Source: JAICIG01 sp035532215
GTDB lineage: Bacteria > Planctomycetota > Planctomycetia > Pirellulales > JAICIG01
DNA: 12,643 bases
NCBI GenBank assembly: GCA_035532215.1
Contig: DATKRK010000100.1
Location: 1-12,643, forward strand
Direction: 5' to 3'
The stretch's first letter is position 1. Each line of letters starts with the position of its first letter. Shown here in pieces: positions 1-6,764 of the stretch. Under the pieces are notes generated by a model, which was not told the DNA's origin, did no database searches, and saw nothing but the letters and a program-made list of their open reading frames with translations. The position numbers were made by a program, and so were the translations under genes.

Positions 1-402
1 CGGCGCGAAGAGTTCGGCTTCAATTTCGATCCCAGCCATTTGCACTGGCAAGGCGTCGATCCGGTGGAATTCATCCGGACGTTTGCGGACCGGATTTATC
101 ACGTGCATATCAAGGACGCGATCGTGACGCTCAACGGCCGCGGCGGCATTCTGGCCAGCCACTTGAATTTCGGCGATCCGCGCCGCGGTTGGGATTTTCG
201 TTCGCCGGGCCGCGGCGGCGTGAATTTCGAGGAGATCATCCGGGCGCTCAACGCGATCGGCTACGACGGGCCGCTGTCGGTCGAGTGGGAAGACGCCGGC
301 ATGCAGCGCGAGGCCGGCGCCAAGGAAGCCTGCGAGTTCGTCAAGCGGATCGATTTTCCGCCCAGCAACGTGGCTTTCGACGCGGCGTTTTCGAAGGATT
401 AA
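1..402 (+). CDS. Sugar phosphate isomerase/epimerase (xylose isomerase-like TIM barrel), 3' part only
   Basis: The frame is open from the first base, so the start lies outside the window; 133 C-terminal codons are present, ending in TAA. The fragment shows the landmarks of the AP-endonuclease family 2 / xylose isomerase-like fold: FNFDPSHLHWQG, then YHVHIKD, then a late strand LSVEWEDAGM. In this superfamily such His, Asp and Glu residues bind the divalent metal at the barrel mouth, and members isomerise or epimerise sugars, inositols or their phosphates. The substrate cannot be read from this fragment. An insert between HIKD and the VNFEEIIRALNAIGYDG segment, containing LNGRGGI and WDFRSPGRGG, is seen in many oxidoreductase-associated members of the family. 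The next gene starts 217 bases downstream on the same strand, with a strong palindrome between, so co-transcription is uncertain. The family call is secure; the specific reaction is not. Confidence 0.88.
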   Translation, partial: RREEFGFNFDPSHLHWQGVDPVEFIRTFADRIYHVHIKDAIVTLNGRGGILASHLNFGDPRRGWDFRSPGRGGVNFEEIIRALNAIGYDGPLSVEWEDAGMQREAGAKEACEFVKRIDFPPSNVAFDAAFSKD

Positions 403-416
403 GCGGCGCAGGCCGC
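403..416 (+). other. Small GC hairpin directly after the isomerase stop codon
   Basis: GCGGC (403-407) pairs with GCCGC (412-416) around a four-base loop, starting at the base after the TAA. No T-run follows, so it is not a classical intrinsic terminator. It could stabilise the mRNA 3' end or be chance in GC-rich DNA. Confidence 0.3.
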
Positions 417-495
417 CGTTGCATGGTAGACTGGAAAAATCGATCGAACGTGAGTTTTATACTGTGCCCGGCTAAGAATGAGACGTGCGTTGGTC

Positions 496-548
496 GTGGG
501 GCGGCCTTCCAGGCCGCCAGCCGTTGACGGCCTGGAAGGCCGCCCCAC
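496..548. repeat. Perfect 21-bp inverted repeat, 11-base loop
   Basis: Bases 496-516 are the exact reverse complement of 528-548; the arms begin GTGGGGCGGCC and end GGCCGCCCCAC. The loop is 517-527. As RNA this would be a very stable hairpin. It lies between the isomerase stop and the chosen start of the metalloprotease-like gene. The frame stays open through it, which is why a longer reading frame from 485 exists, but the translated segment is repeat-derived. No T-run follows, so it may act as an attenuator or mRNA end, or simply be a dispersed repeat. I recall similar GTGGGGCGGCC palindromes from planctomycete genomes, but could not check this. Confidence 0.85.
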
Positions 549-619
549 TGCCGCCCAAGCGTCTCGTTGGCGCCCGCGTGCGGTATAGCTCGGGCCAGCG
601 GAAAGCGAATTCCAGACGG

Positions 620-2074
620 ATGAACAGCCTTGTTGCGAGGTTTTCGTGCATCGCCGCGATCTTGCTCGGCGCCGCCGAATTGCGCGCCGAGACGGTCGGC
701 GAAGCGCGGGCCTCGCTCGTTGAAGGCCACGTCGGACGATTAGGCGAGTTGGCTCAGTGGTGCGAAGAGCAGGGGCTCGACCGAGAGGCCGAGATCACGC
801 GCGGCTGGCTGCCGCCCGTCGAGCCGCTGGTGCTGTTCGTGCCGCTGGTCGAAGATGCGACCGACCGGGCCGCAGCGTCCGATCGAGACGCTCGACTCTC
901 GCAGGCCTGGCGAGAGCGCTTCGACACGTTGCGGCAAACGCAGGCCGCGGCCCTGTTCGCCCTGGTCGCGCGGGCCGTCGAAGAGCATCGATACTCGATC
1001 GGCTTCGAATTGCTGCACGAAACGTTGCGTGAAGATCCGCAGCACGAGGCCGCGCGGTTGCTGCTGGGCTATCGCGAGCGCGACGCCCACTGGCTCACGC
1101 GATACGAATGGGCCAAGGCCCAAGTCAACCAGGTCTGGGATGCGCGATTCGGCTGGCTGCCCAAAAGCCAGCTTGCACGGTACGCTGGCGGCGAGCGATT
1201 CTTCAAGGGTCGCTGGGTCGGTGCGGAGGAAGATGCGCGGCAGCGCGGCGCTCTCGGCGGCTGGGAGGTGACGACCGAGCACTATCGCGTGCGGACCAAC
1301 CACAGCCTCGAAGAAGGGGTGCGGCTCGCCTCGCGGCTCGAGCGGCTGTACGACGTCTGGCGACAAGTCTTCGTCCGCTATTACTTGACGGACGCCGAAC
1401 TGGGCAAGCTCCTCGCCGGCGGCGGCCTGCCCGTGCGCGCCATGCTCCGTTACAACGTGACTTATTTCAGCAATCGCACCCAGTACGTCGAGGCGCTCAA
1501 GTCCCAGGAGCCGAACATCGCGATTAGCACGGGCTATTACCGCGGCAAGAGCAAGACGGCGTACTTCTTCGCCGGTGAAGAGCAGGACGACAGCAATCTG
1601 TATCACGAAGCGACCCATCAGCTTTTCAGCGAGACTCGCAACGTCGGGCCGCACGTCGGCCGCGACGCCAACTTCTGGGTCATCGAAGGGATCGCCTGTT
1701 CTATGGAATCGCTCGTCGAGGGCGATCGTTACTGCACGATCGGCGGCGCCGACGCCCTCCGCCTCGACAACGCCCGGACGCGTCTGCTTCGAGACGACTT
1801 TTACGTGCCGCTGGCGGAATTGACCGCCATCGGCATGAACGCCTTGCAGCGCGACGCCCAGCGAATCAGCCCGATCTACAGCGAATCGTCGGGCTTGACG
1901 TATTTCTTGATGTTCGCCCAGGGCGGCCGCTACCGCGACGCGCTGGTCGATTATCTGGTCGCCATCTATACCGGCCGCGACGGCCCCCAGACGCTCGCGG
2001 AATTGACTCAAACGCCCTACGCCGAACTCGACCGGCAATACCGCGAGTTCATGACGTCCAATCAATTCGACTGA
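620..2074 (+). CDS. Secreted HEXXH (gluzincin-like) putative metalloprotease, DUF1570-type
   Basis: This is a 484-residue protein when started at ATG 620. That start is preferred over the upstream in-frame ATG at 485 because it gives a clean signal peptide (basic start, hydrophobic IAAILLGAAEL, ending near LRAE), while the 45 residues before it are encoded by a palindromic repeat. Residues about 20-240 are charged, helical and resemble the N-terminal part of DUF1570-type planctomycete proteins. The C-terminal half contains LYHEATHQLF, with H329, E330 and H333 forming HEXXH, and WVIEGIACSME, with E356 placed 23 residues after the second His. That spacing fits the third zinc ligand of gluzincin proteases. 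A secreted or periplasmic zinc hydrolase is therefore inferred, with unknown substrate. No Shine-Dalgarno sequence is clear. The creatininase-family gene follows after 58 bases on the same strand. Catalytic function is plausible but untested. Confidence 0.85.
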   Translation: MNSLVARFSCIAAILLGAAELRAETVGEARASLVEGHVGRLGELAQWCEEQGLDREAEITRGWLPPVEPLVLFVPLVEDATDRAAASDRDARLSQAWRERFDTLRQTQAAALFALVARAVEEHRYSIGFELLHETLREDPQHEAARLLLGYRERDAHWLTRYEWAKAQVNQVWDARFGWLPKSQLARYAGGERFFKGRWVGAEEDARQRGALGGWEVTTEHYRVRTNHSLEEGVRLASRLERLYDVWRQVFVRYYLTDAELGKLLAGGGLPVRAMLRYNVTYFSNRTQYVEALKSQEPNIAISTGYYRGKSKTAYFFAGEEQDDSNLYHEATHQLFSETRNVGPHVGRDANFWVIEGIACSMESLVEGDRYCTIGGADALRLDNARTRLLRDDFYVPLAELTAIGMNALQRDAQRISPIYSESSGLTYFLMFAQGGRYRDALVDYLVAIYTGRDGPQTLAELTQTPYAELDRQYREFMTSNQFD

Positions 2075-2132
2075 GCGTCGAACTTAGCCCTCGTTGTTCA
2101 CCCTCTCATCCTTCCGCCTTGATTCTGCCATC

Positions 2133-2912
2133 ATGCGTCCCTGGAAGCTTTCCGAAACCAATTACGGCTATACGAAGCATCACAAGTTCGAAGTGGCGGT
2201 CTTGCCGTTGGGCGCCACCGAGCCGCACAATCTCCACTTGCCTTACGGCACCGACATGTACGAAGGGGACGTGGTCGGCGAGAAGATTTGCGAAGCGGCC
2301 CACGAGCGCGGGGCAAAAGTCGTGCTGCTGCCGACGATGCCCTACGGCACGGAAACCAACCAGATGGCGTTTCCGCTGGCAATGAACGTCAACCCTTCGA
2401 CGCTCGGCGCGGTCGTGACCGACTTGGTCGATTCGCTGGTGCAGCACGGCATTTTGAAGATCGTGCTGCTCAACAGCCACGGCGGCAACGACCTGAAGCC
2501 GCTCTTGAGAGAACTTTACGGCAAGACCCCGGCCCAGTTGTTCCTGTGCAATTGGTATCGCGTGCTGGCCGACGTCGAGAAGGAAATCTTCGAAGACCCG
2601 GGCGATCACGGCGGCGAGTTGGAAACTTCGGTGATCATGGCCTACTACCCGCACCTGGTTTCGCACCGGCCCGACGGCACGCTCGACGCCGATCAAGGGG
2701 CCACGGCCCAAACCCGCTTCGAAGCCGTCAACCGCGGCTGGGTTTCGATCACGCGGCCTTGGCGCCTGCTGACCACCAACAGCGGCGCCGGCAACCCCCA
2801 TCCGGCGACGGCCGAGAAAGGCCGCCGCACGATGGAGTTGCTCGTCGAGCGGTTGGCGGGTTTTCTGGTCGAGCTTTCTGGTGCGAAAGTCGACGAGCGG
2901 TTTCCGTATTGA
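2133..2912 (+). CDS. Creatininase family amidohydrolase
   Basis: A 259-residue protein, close to the usual 240-270 of the family. ATG 2133 (MRPWKLSETNY) is preferred over an in-frame ATG at 2094, because the extra 13 residues do not resemble the family N-terminus. Metal-site residues match creatininase in spacing: GATEPH supplies E30 and H32, and GTD supplies D41, eleven residues after the Glu as in Pseudomonas creatininase (E34, H36, D45). NSHGGN supplies H116; the creatininase Glu two residues later is a Gly here, as in many family members. A later HGGELETS supplies the conserved Glu. Family members hydrolyse cyclic or linear amides (creatinine, formamidopyrimidines) or process mycofactocin precursor peptide; which applies here cannot be told. 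The protein has no signal peptide and is probably cytoplasmic. It is the last plus-strand gene and converges on the lactonase gene across a 525-base palindromic region. Confidence 0.93.
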   Translation: MRPWKLSETNYGYTKHHKFEVAVLPLGATEPHNLHLPYGTDMYEGDVVGEKICEAAHERGAKVVLLPTMPYGTETNQMAFPLAMNVNPSTLGAVVTDLVDSLVQHGILKIVLLNSHGGNDLKPLLRELYGKTPAQLFLCNWYRVLADVEKEIFEDPGDHGGELETSVIMAYYPHLVSHRPDGTLDADQGATAQTRFEAVNRGWVSITRPWRLLTTNSGAGNPHPATAEKGRRTMELLVERLAGFLVELSGAKVDERFPY

Positions 2913-3018
2913 ACCAACCACCGATGGCACGGATAGAAGAATTCGAGAATCCGTACTACGAACGTTCTACTTCTCCGCGTCTCGCAAAGATTCATGCGGC
3001 GGTTTTGGCGGGAGGCAA

Positions 3019-3381
3019 GCCACGGATGAAACACGGATCGAACACGGATCGGAGATGGTTTTTTGGTTCCTCAGCAGAATCTGTGCGTGATTTTGGCTGC
3101 AGATCAGGTGGAGGCGTGCGTTTTTTGAGGCATATCCGGGCAAATAAATGGGGCTTTAATGCACGGATGAGATCATTCGTGATTGAATGGCCTTGGTGCG
3201 CTGCGGCGGGGCAGGGCCTTTTGCACTTCGCAAGCAACTCATTTATTTGCCCGGCTATGCCTTTGAAAACGCAACCGTAGCCCCGCTAATCGGCGCCCAA
3301 AACCGCCCATAGATTCCGCGGAAGAGCCGTTTTTTTCGATTCAGTATTTCGTCCGTGATCGATCCGTGTTCCATCCGTGGC
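3019..3381. repeat. Long imperfect inverted repeat element (about 363 bases)
   Basis: The left arm is 3019-3150 and the right arm 3240-3381, with an 89-base centre. The outer ends match best as 3019-3049 against the complement of 3351-3381 (28 of 31). The inner ends match as 3117-3150 against the complement of 3240-3273 (30 of 34), including a perfect 15-base core CCGGGCAAATAAATG at 3136-3150. The middle of the arms is still recognisably homologous: GAATCTGTGCGTGATTTTGG on the left against GAATCTATGGGCGGTTTTGG on the right. The whole could be read as two diverged inverted copies of one 130-140 base unit. No open frame for a transposase and no obvious target duplication flank it. It could be a non-autonomous mobile element, a structured RNA or a bidirectional transcription barrier. 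Confidence 0.8.
3021..3049 (+). repeat. Three CACGGAT heptamers at 11-base spacing
   Basis: CACGGAT begins at 3021, 3032 and 3043, an exact 11-base period close to one helical turn. The outer right arm carries the complement ATCCGTG at 3362 and 3373, again 11 apart, with a degenerate third copy near 3351-3357. Single copies lie at 2928-2934 and 3162-3168. The arrangement looks like iterons or a protein-binding array, but may only be the conserved edge of the repeat element. Confidence 0.7.
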
Positions 3382-3391
3382 TCAATTGATT

Positions 3392-3406
3392 GCGGCCGAA
3401 GGCCGC
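3392..3406. repeat. Mini-palindrome GCGGCC-GAA-GGCCGC downstream of the lactonase gene
   Basis: A perfect six-base-pair stem with a three-base loop lies 32-46 bases past the lactonase stop on its transcript strand. It is followed there by an AT-rich stretch but not by a T-run. It may mark the transcript end. The same stem-GAA-stem design recurs at 9755, 9803, 12536 and 12553. Confidence 0.6.
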
Positions 3407-3437
3407 GCTGGGGTTACTTTGGCTCGATTTTCGCCGC

Positions 3438-4610
3438 TCAACCTTTCCAGAATTTCACGCAGACCGGCATCGGCACGTCGAGCTTGTGCCCGGTCGGCGT
3501 CAGTTTGCCCGTCTGGGGATCGATGCGGAATACGACGATCGATGCGGAGTCTTGATTTTCGGCCAGCAGGAACGCGCCTGACGGGTCGATGCCGAAATTG
3601 CGCGGCGTCTTGCCTTCGGTCGATTGATTGCCCACCGTGGTCAGCCGCCCGCTGTCGGGGTCGATGCTGAAGATGGCGATGCTGTTGTGGCCGCGGTTCG
3701 AGCCATAGAGGAACTTGCCCGACGGGTGAACCTGCACTTCGGCCGTGCTGTCGCCGGGGGCCAGTGGCCGCGGCAGGGTGGTGATGGTCTGCGTTTCGGT
3801 GAGCACGCCCTTGTCGGCGTCGTAGTCGAAGGCCGTGACGGTGCAGCTCATCTCGTTGATCACGTAGGCCGAGCGGCCGCTGGGATGAAAGGCGAAGTGC
3901 CGCGGCCCCGAGCCGGGCTTCACGTTGGCCGCCGGCGGATCGTTGGGCGTCAGCGTGCCTTTCCGGGCGTCGAAGCGATAGACCAGCACTTTGTCGAGCC
4001 CGAGATCGGCCGCGAAGGCGAAGCGGTTGGCGGCGTCGAGGTTGATCGAATGGGCGTGCGGCGACTCTTGACGACGCTTATCGACGCTCGAGCCCTTGTG
4101 CTGCACGAAGGCCGTGGCCTTGCCCAGGCGGCCGTCATTGCCAATCGGCAATACGCAGACGCTGCCGCCGCCATAGTTGGCCGCCAGCACGTTCTTGCCC
4201 GTCTTGTCGACCACCAGGTGGCACGGCCCGGCGCCTTCGGACGATTGCTGGTTCAAGAGTTTCAGCTCGCCGCTCTTATCGATTTCGAACGCCGAGACGC
4301 CGCCCGCGTTCTTGCCGAAATCGTCGACCTCGCAGACGCAGTACAGATAGCGGCCGCTCGGGTGGATCGCCAGAAACGACGGGTTCTTGACGCCCGAGGT
4401 CGCGCCGGCCTTGGTCAGCTCGCCCGTCTTGCGATCGAGCTTGAGCCGATAGATGCCCTCGCTCGTGCCGCTGGCATACGTGCCGACATAGAGCGTGATC
4501 GGGCCGTCCTGATCCGCGGCTTGCGACATTTGGGCAAGCCCCAAGTTCATAGCGACCGCGGCCGCCAACAGCAAAATTGCCCTCAACGAGAACCCGTTCG
4601 AGCTTGTCAT
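3438..4610 (-). CDS. Secreted 6-phosphogluconolactonase-type beta-propeller (lactonase family)
   Basis: A 390-residue protein from ATG 4610. This start has GAGGA six bases upstream, the clearest ribosome site in the window; an in-frame ATG at 4637 lacks one. Residues 1-32 form a signal peptide (hydrophobic AILLLAAAVAMNLGLA, cleavage near SQAA), so export is predicted. The rest is a seven-bladed propeller of the lactonase family (PF10282 type), with repeats such as LYVGTYASGTSEGIY, GPCHLVVDKTGKNVLAANYGG, SPHAHSINLD, GPRHFAFHPSGR, EVQVHPSGKFLYGSNRGHNS and TPRNFGIDPSGAFLLAENQ. Cytosolic relatives hydrolyse 6-phosphogluconolactone. An exported form more likely acts on other lactones or sugars outside the cytoplasm, so the enzyme name should be used with care. 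It starts 45 bases after the E1-like gene on the same strand and may be co-transcribed with it. Confidence 0.93.
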   Translation of the reverse strand: MTSSNGFSLRAILLLAAAVAMNLGLAQMSQAADQDGPITLYVGTYASGTSEGIYRLKLDRKTGELTKAGATSGVKNPSFLAIHPSGRYLYCVCEVDDFGKNAGGVSAFEIDKSGELKLLNQQSSEGAGPCHLVVDKTGKNVLAANYGGGSVCVLPIGNDGRLGKATAFVQHKGSSVDKRRQESPHAHSINLDAANRFAFAADLGLDKVLVYRFDARKGTLTPNDPPAANVKPGSGPRHFAFHPSGRSAYVINEMSCTVTAFDYDADKGVLTETQTITTLPRPLAPGDSTAEVQVHPSGKFLYGSNRGHNSIAIFSIDPDSGRLTTVGNQSTEGKTPRNFGIDPSGAFLLAENQDSASIVVFRIDPQTGKLTPTGHKLDVPMPVCVKFWKG

Positions 4611-4655
4611 TTTAAATCCTCGGAATGAGCCATTCATTGATGATCTGCTAACAGA

Positions 4656-5687
4656 TTAACTGCCGACATACTTGGCGTAAATCGTGCGGGCGGTCGGAAT
4701 ATCGTCGGTGCCGCCGATGATCGCCCGGCCGTCGGGGAAGACGGTCAGCAGGTAGTCGTCGACCGCCAGCCGCAAGAGGAACGGGTTGCGCGTGACCCGG
4801 CCGACGCCCGCCAGCTTTTCGGCCAGCGATTCCAGCGAAAGTTGCACGCCGCCGGGCTGAATCAACTGCACGGCGTTGCGCCCGCAGAGCACGGCCGTAT
4901 GGCTGCCGCGCTCGCCCGAAAGCCAGGGAAACTCGCGGCGGCAGCAGGTCGGGCAATCGCCCGCGTCGCGCAGCGAACCCGCCTTCATCGGCAGCACTCG
5001 GTTTTCCCAGAGATCGAAGACGAGCAGGCTCCGCTGGATCGCCTCGCGATGGCCGCTGAGGATTTTGATCGCCTCCATCGCCTGGATCGAAGCAATCACG
5101 TTGATGATTGGCGAGAGGATGCCGGCCGTGTCGCAGGTCTCCATCGCGCCGGGCGGCGGGGCCTCTTGAACCAGGCAGCGCAGACAAGGCGTTTCGCCGG
5201 GCAGGATGGTCATCGTCTGTCCGCCGGCGCCGATGCAGCCGCCATAGACCCACGGCACGCCGAGCTTGACCGCCGCGTCGTTGAGCAGAAACCGGGTTTC
5301 GAAGTTGTCGGTCCCATCGACCAGCACGTCGACGCCGTCGAGCAGCGACATGACGTTCGCATGGTCGACGTCGGCCACGATCGGCTCGATCTCGATCGTC
5401 GAATTGATTCGCCGCAATTTGTTGGCCGCCGCGACCGCCTTGGGCAGTTGGGCGGCGACGTCGTCCTCGTCGAATAGCACCTGCCGCTGCAAGTTGCTCG
5501 TCTCGACGAAATCGCGATCGACGATGCGCAGCTTGCCGACGCCCGAACGTGCCAGCGTGTTGGCCAGTACCGAGCCGAGCGCTCCGCAGCCGCAGACGAG
5601 CGCCCGGCTGGCCAGCAGGCGGCGCTGGCCCTCTTCGCCGATGGCCGGGTAGCGGATCTGTCGCGAGTAGCGGTCGAGATCGGTCAT
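4656..5687 (-). CDS. HesA/MoeB/ThiF family E1-like adenylyltransferase
   Basis: A 343-residue protein from ATG 5687 (MTDLDRYSRQIRYPAIGEEGQ), a typical family N-terminus. An in-frame ATG at 5738 would add 17 residues read from a palindromic repeat and is rejected. Visible features are the nucleotide-binding GCGALG at 33-38, VDRDFVETSNLQRQ at 56-69, K83, and DGTDNF with D127. C168/C171 and C245/C248 are a CxxC pair on each side of a structural zinc, and METCDTAGILSP supplies C185 at the usual catalytic Cys position. Family members adenylate the C-terminal glycine of a ubiquitin-like sulfur carrier (MoaD or ThiS). After the zinc site about 90 extra residues form a C-terminal domain (AVLCGRNAVQLIQPGG to the end). 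No carrier, rhodanese or thiamine/molybdopterin gene is nearby, so MoeB and ThiF roles cannot be separated. Confidence 0.95.
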   Translation of the reverse strand: MTDLDRYSRQIRYPAIGEEGQRRLLASRALVCGCGALGSVLANTLARSGVGKLRIVDRDFVETSNLQRQVLFDEDDVAAQLPKAVAAANKLRRINSTIEIEPIVADVDHANVMSLLDGVDVLVDGTDNFETRFLLNDAAVKLGVPWVYGGCIGAGGQTMTILPGETPCLRCLVQEAPPPGAMETCDTAGILSPIINVIASIQAMEAIKILSGHREAIQRSLLVFDLWENRVLPMKAGSLRDAGDCPTCCRREFPWLSGERGSHTAVLCGRNAVQLIQPGGVQLSLESLAEKLAGVGRVTRNPFLLRLAVDDYLLTVFPDGRAIIGGTDDIPTARTIYAKYVGS

Positions 5688-5731
5688 GAGTGAAAGCGTG
5701 ATAGATGAAGTCGGCGGCGGGTCCGGCGGAC

Positions 5732-5748
5732 GGCACACGGAGTGTGCC
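5732..5748. repeat. Mini-palindrome GGCACAC-GGA-GTGTGCC
   Basis: A perfect seven-base-pair stem with a three-base loop sits in the 76-base gap between the GH2-like gene and the E1-like gene, both on the minus strand. It belongs to the same design as the other mini-hairpins in the window. It could form a processing or pausing site in a joint transcript. Its presence argues against the longer start of the E1-like gene, which would translate it. Confidence 0.75.
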
Positions 5749-5763
5749 TGCTACTTTCAGGCC

Positions 5764-6711
5764 TCATGCAAGATACCCCGCGAAGTCTCCCTGGCCGGCG
5801 AGCGCTCGCTGCAATTCGTCGCAAGCGCGGCGGGCGGCGGAAAGGTCATCGTGCCATCGACCGGCTTGTTGTGCAATGATGGGCAGCGTGGCGCCGGCCG
5901 ATCTCGAAGCGATAAGAGCTGGATCGGAATCTTCACAGACGATTGTCTCCGCCCAGGCGGCGGGGGCGATCGCGGCGCCGGGGCCGAAATGCTGAGCGAG
6001 CAAAACGTTTCTCGCGCCGCGGGCGACGGCTTCGGGAAGTTCCGCATCGGCTTCGACGACGACCATCGCCACGCACGGCCACGGCGCCAAGCGATGAAGT
6101 TCGGCTGCAAGACGATCGGTATCGCCGCCAGCGCGAGCTAGCAGCCACACGCCGAGCCGGCTGGCTTCGGCGCATAGTTCGTCATTGGGCGACTCCACAA
6201 CCATCGCCAGATCGGCCGCGCGCCACTGACGCAGTTCGGCCGGCGGCAGGGCCGATTGTTCGACGCCGCGTATGACCCACGGCTTGCCTTCAAGCAATAA
6301 CTTGCGCCCGCGAACGCCCAGCGGGCGGATGCCGAGCGTGTGCGTGGTCGAGGCGAGTAGATCGCTGCCTTGGTGCAGTTCGACTTCGACGCGATACAAA
6401 AACGGCAACTCCGGCGACCAGAAGCAAGGGTCGGGCACGATCGCTTCGGCGAGTAGATCGGCGCATATCGCGCGTGGGGCTGCGCCCCACCCTACGTTAG
6501 CGCCGGCGGCTTCGGCTTGCGACCGCTTTGGGTTCATGCGGATCGCCGCGGAAAGCGTGCTAGCATAGGCGCATTGCGGCCCGACCACGCGGCCAGCGAG
6601 TTTCGCTCCGGCGGGCGCCGCGTCGCTCGGTAGCCGCGCGTAGATGCGAGCCTCGGCGTTGTTTGCATCGCCAAAAAAGACTTCGAGTTCTTCCCACCGA
6701 CTGGCAGTCAT
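5764..6711 (-). CDS. GH2-like beta-sandwich / barrel protein of unknown function
   Basis: A 315-residue protein from ATG 6711. The N-terminal 130 residues resemble the immunoglobulin-like sandwich domains of glycoside hydrolase family 2: FWSPELPFLYRVEVEL at 97-112, then LGIRPLGVRGRKLLLEGKPWVIRGVE at 126-151, the usual join between sandwich and barrel. The following part (QWRAADLAMVVESPNDELCAEASRLGVWLLA) mirrors the start of a GH2 barrel, but the protein ends after about 165 more residues and I find no NE acid/base motif or nucleophile Glu. It is far shorter than a full GH2 enzyme (over 600 residues). It is therefore probably a non-catalytic relative or a shortened copy. No signal peptide is seen. 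Residues about 72-81 (NVGWGAAPRA) are encoded by a palindromic repeat. It lies between uvrA and the E1-like gene on the same strand; no functional link is evident. Confidence 0.75.
   Translation of the reverse strand: MTASRWEELEVFFGDANNAEARIYARLPSDAAPAGAKLAGRVVGPQCAYASTLSAAIRMNPKRSQAEAAGANVGWGAAPRAICADLLAEAIVPDPCFWSPELPFLYRVEVELHQGSDLLASTTHTLGIRPLGVRGRKLLLEGKPWVIRGVEQSALPPAELRQWRAADLAMVVESPNDELCAEASRLGVWLLARAGGDTDRLAAELHRLAPWPCVAMVVVEADAELPEAVARGARNVLLAQHFGPGAAIAPAAWAETIVCEDSDPALIASRSAGATLPIIAQQAGRWHDDLSAARRACDELQRALAGQGDFAGYLA
6474..6490. repeat. Palindrome GTGGGGC-TGC-GCCCCAC inside the GH2-like gene
   Basis: A perfect seven-base-pair stem with a three-base loop lies within the coding sequence and is followed by CCTACGTTA, giving on the minus strand a TAGGGTGGGGCGCAGCCCCAC type unit. 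It translates as part of NVGWGAAPRA in a poorly conserved linker. I recall the same unit as a common intergenic repeat in planctomycetes and some cyanobacteria, so an in-frame insertion is likely. Confidence 0.65.
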
Positions 6712-6764
6712 TTCACCATTGCTGCTTTCAATTCCCCCAACTCCTTCCAGCCGCTGCGTGACCA

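Larger units (their letters stand above)
2913..3437. other. Gene-free region between convergent genes, filled with repeats
   Basis: This 525-base stretch separates the stop of the plus-strand creatininase gene from the stop of the minus-strand lactonase gene. I see no credible gene; the short open frames have unlikely composition and overlap repeats. It contains a CACGGAT heptamer at 2928-2934, the long inverted repeat 3019-3381, and a GAA-loop hairpin at 3392-3406. T-runs occur at 3059-3064, 3121-3126 and 3327-3333, but none directly follows a strong short stem, so no classical terminator is called. Bases are noticeably more AT-rich here than in the flanking genes. Confidence 0.8.

Noticed and set aside
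485..619. N-terminal extension of the metalloprotease-like gene
   Set aside because: The 45 residues come largely from a palindromic repeat and would bury the signal peptide that starts at 620.
740..2065. 441-codon minus-strand frame opposite the metalloprotease-like gene
   Set aside because: It mirrors the real gene codon for codon and has no family signature.
3019..3381. CRISPR array suggested by the regularly spaced CACGGAT heptamers
   Set aside because: The repeat unit is only 7 bases with 4-base spacers, copies are inverted between arms, and no cas gene is present.
3019..3381. Complete insertion sequence
   Set aside because: The inverted arms contain no transposase frame and no clear target-site duplication flanks them.
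3624..4628. 334-codon plus-strand frame opposite the lactonase gene
   Set aside because: It is an antisense shadow, Arg/Ala/Gly/His-rich with no motif; the opposite strand is a clear propeller with signal peptide and ribosome site.
4648..5736. 362-codon minus-strand frame overlapping the E1-like gene in another phase
   Set aside because: It is Arg- and Pro-rich with no motif; the alternative phase has complete MoeB/ThiF motifs.
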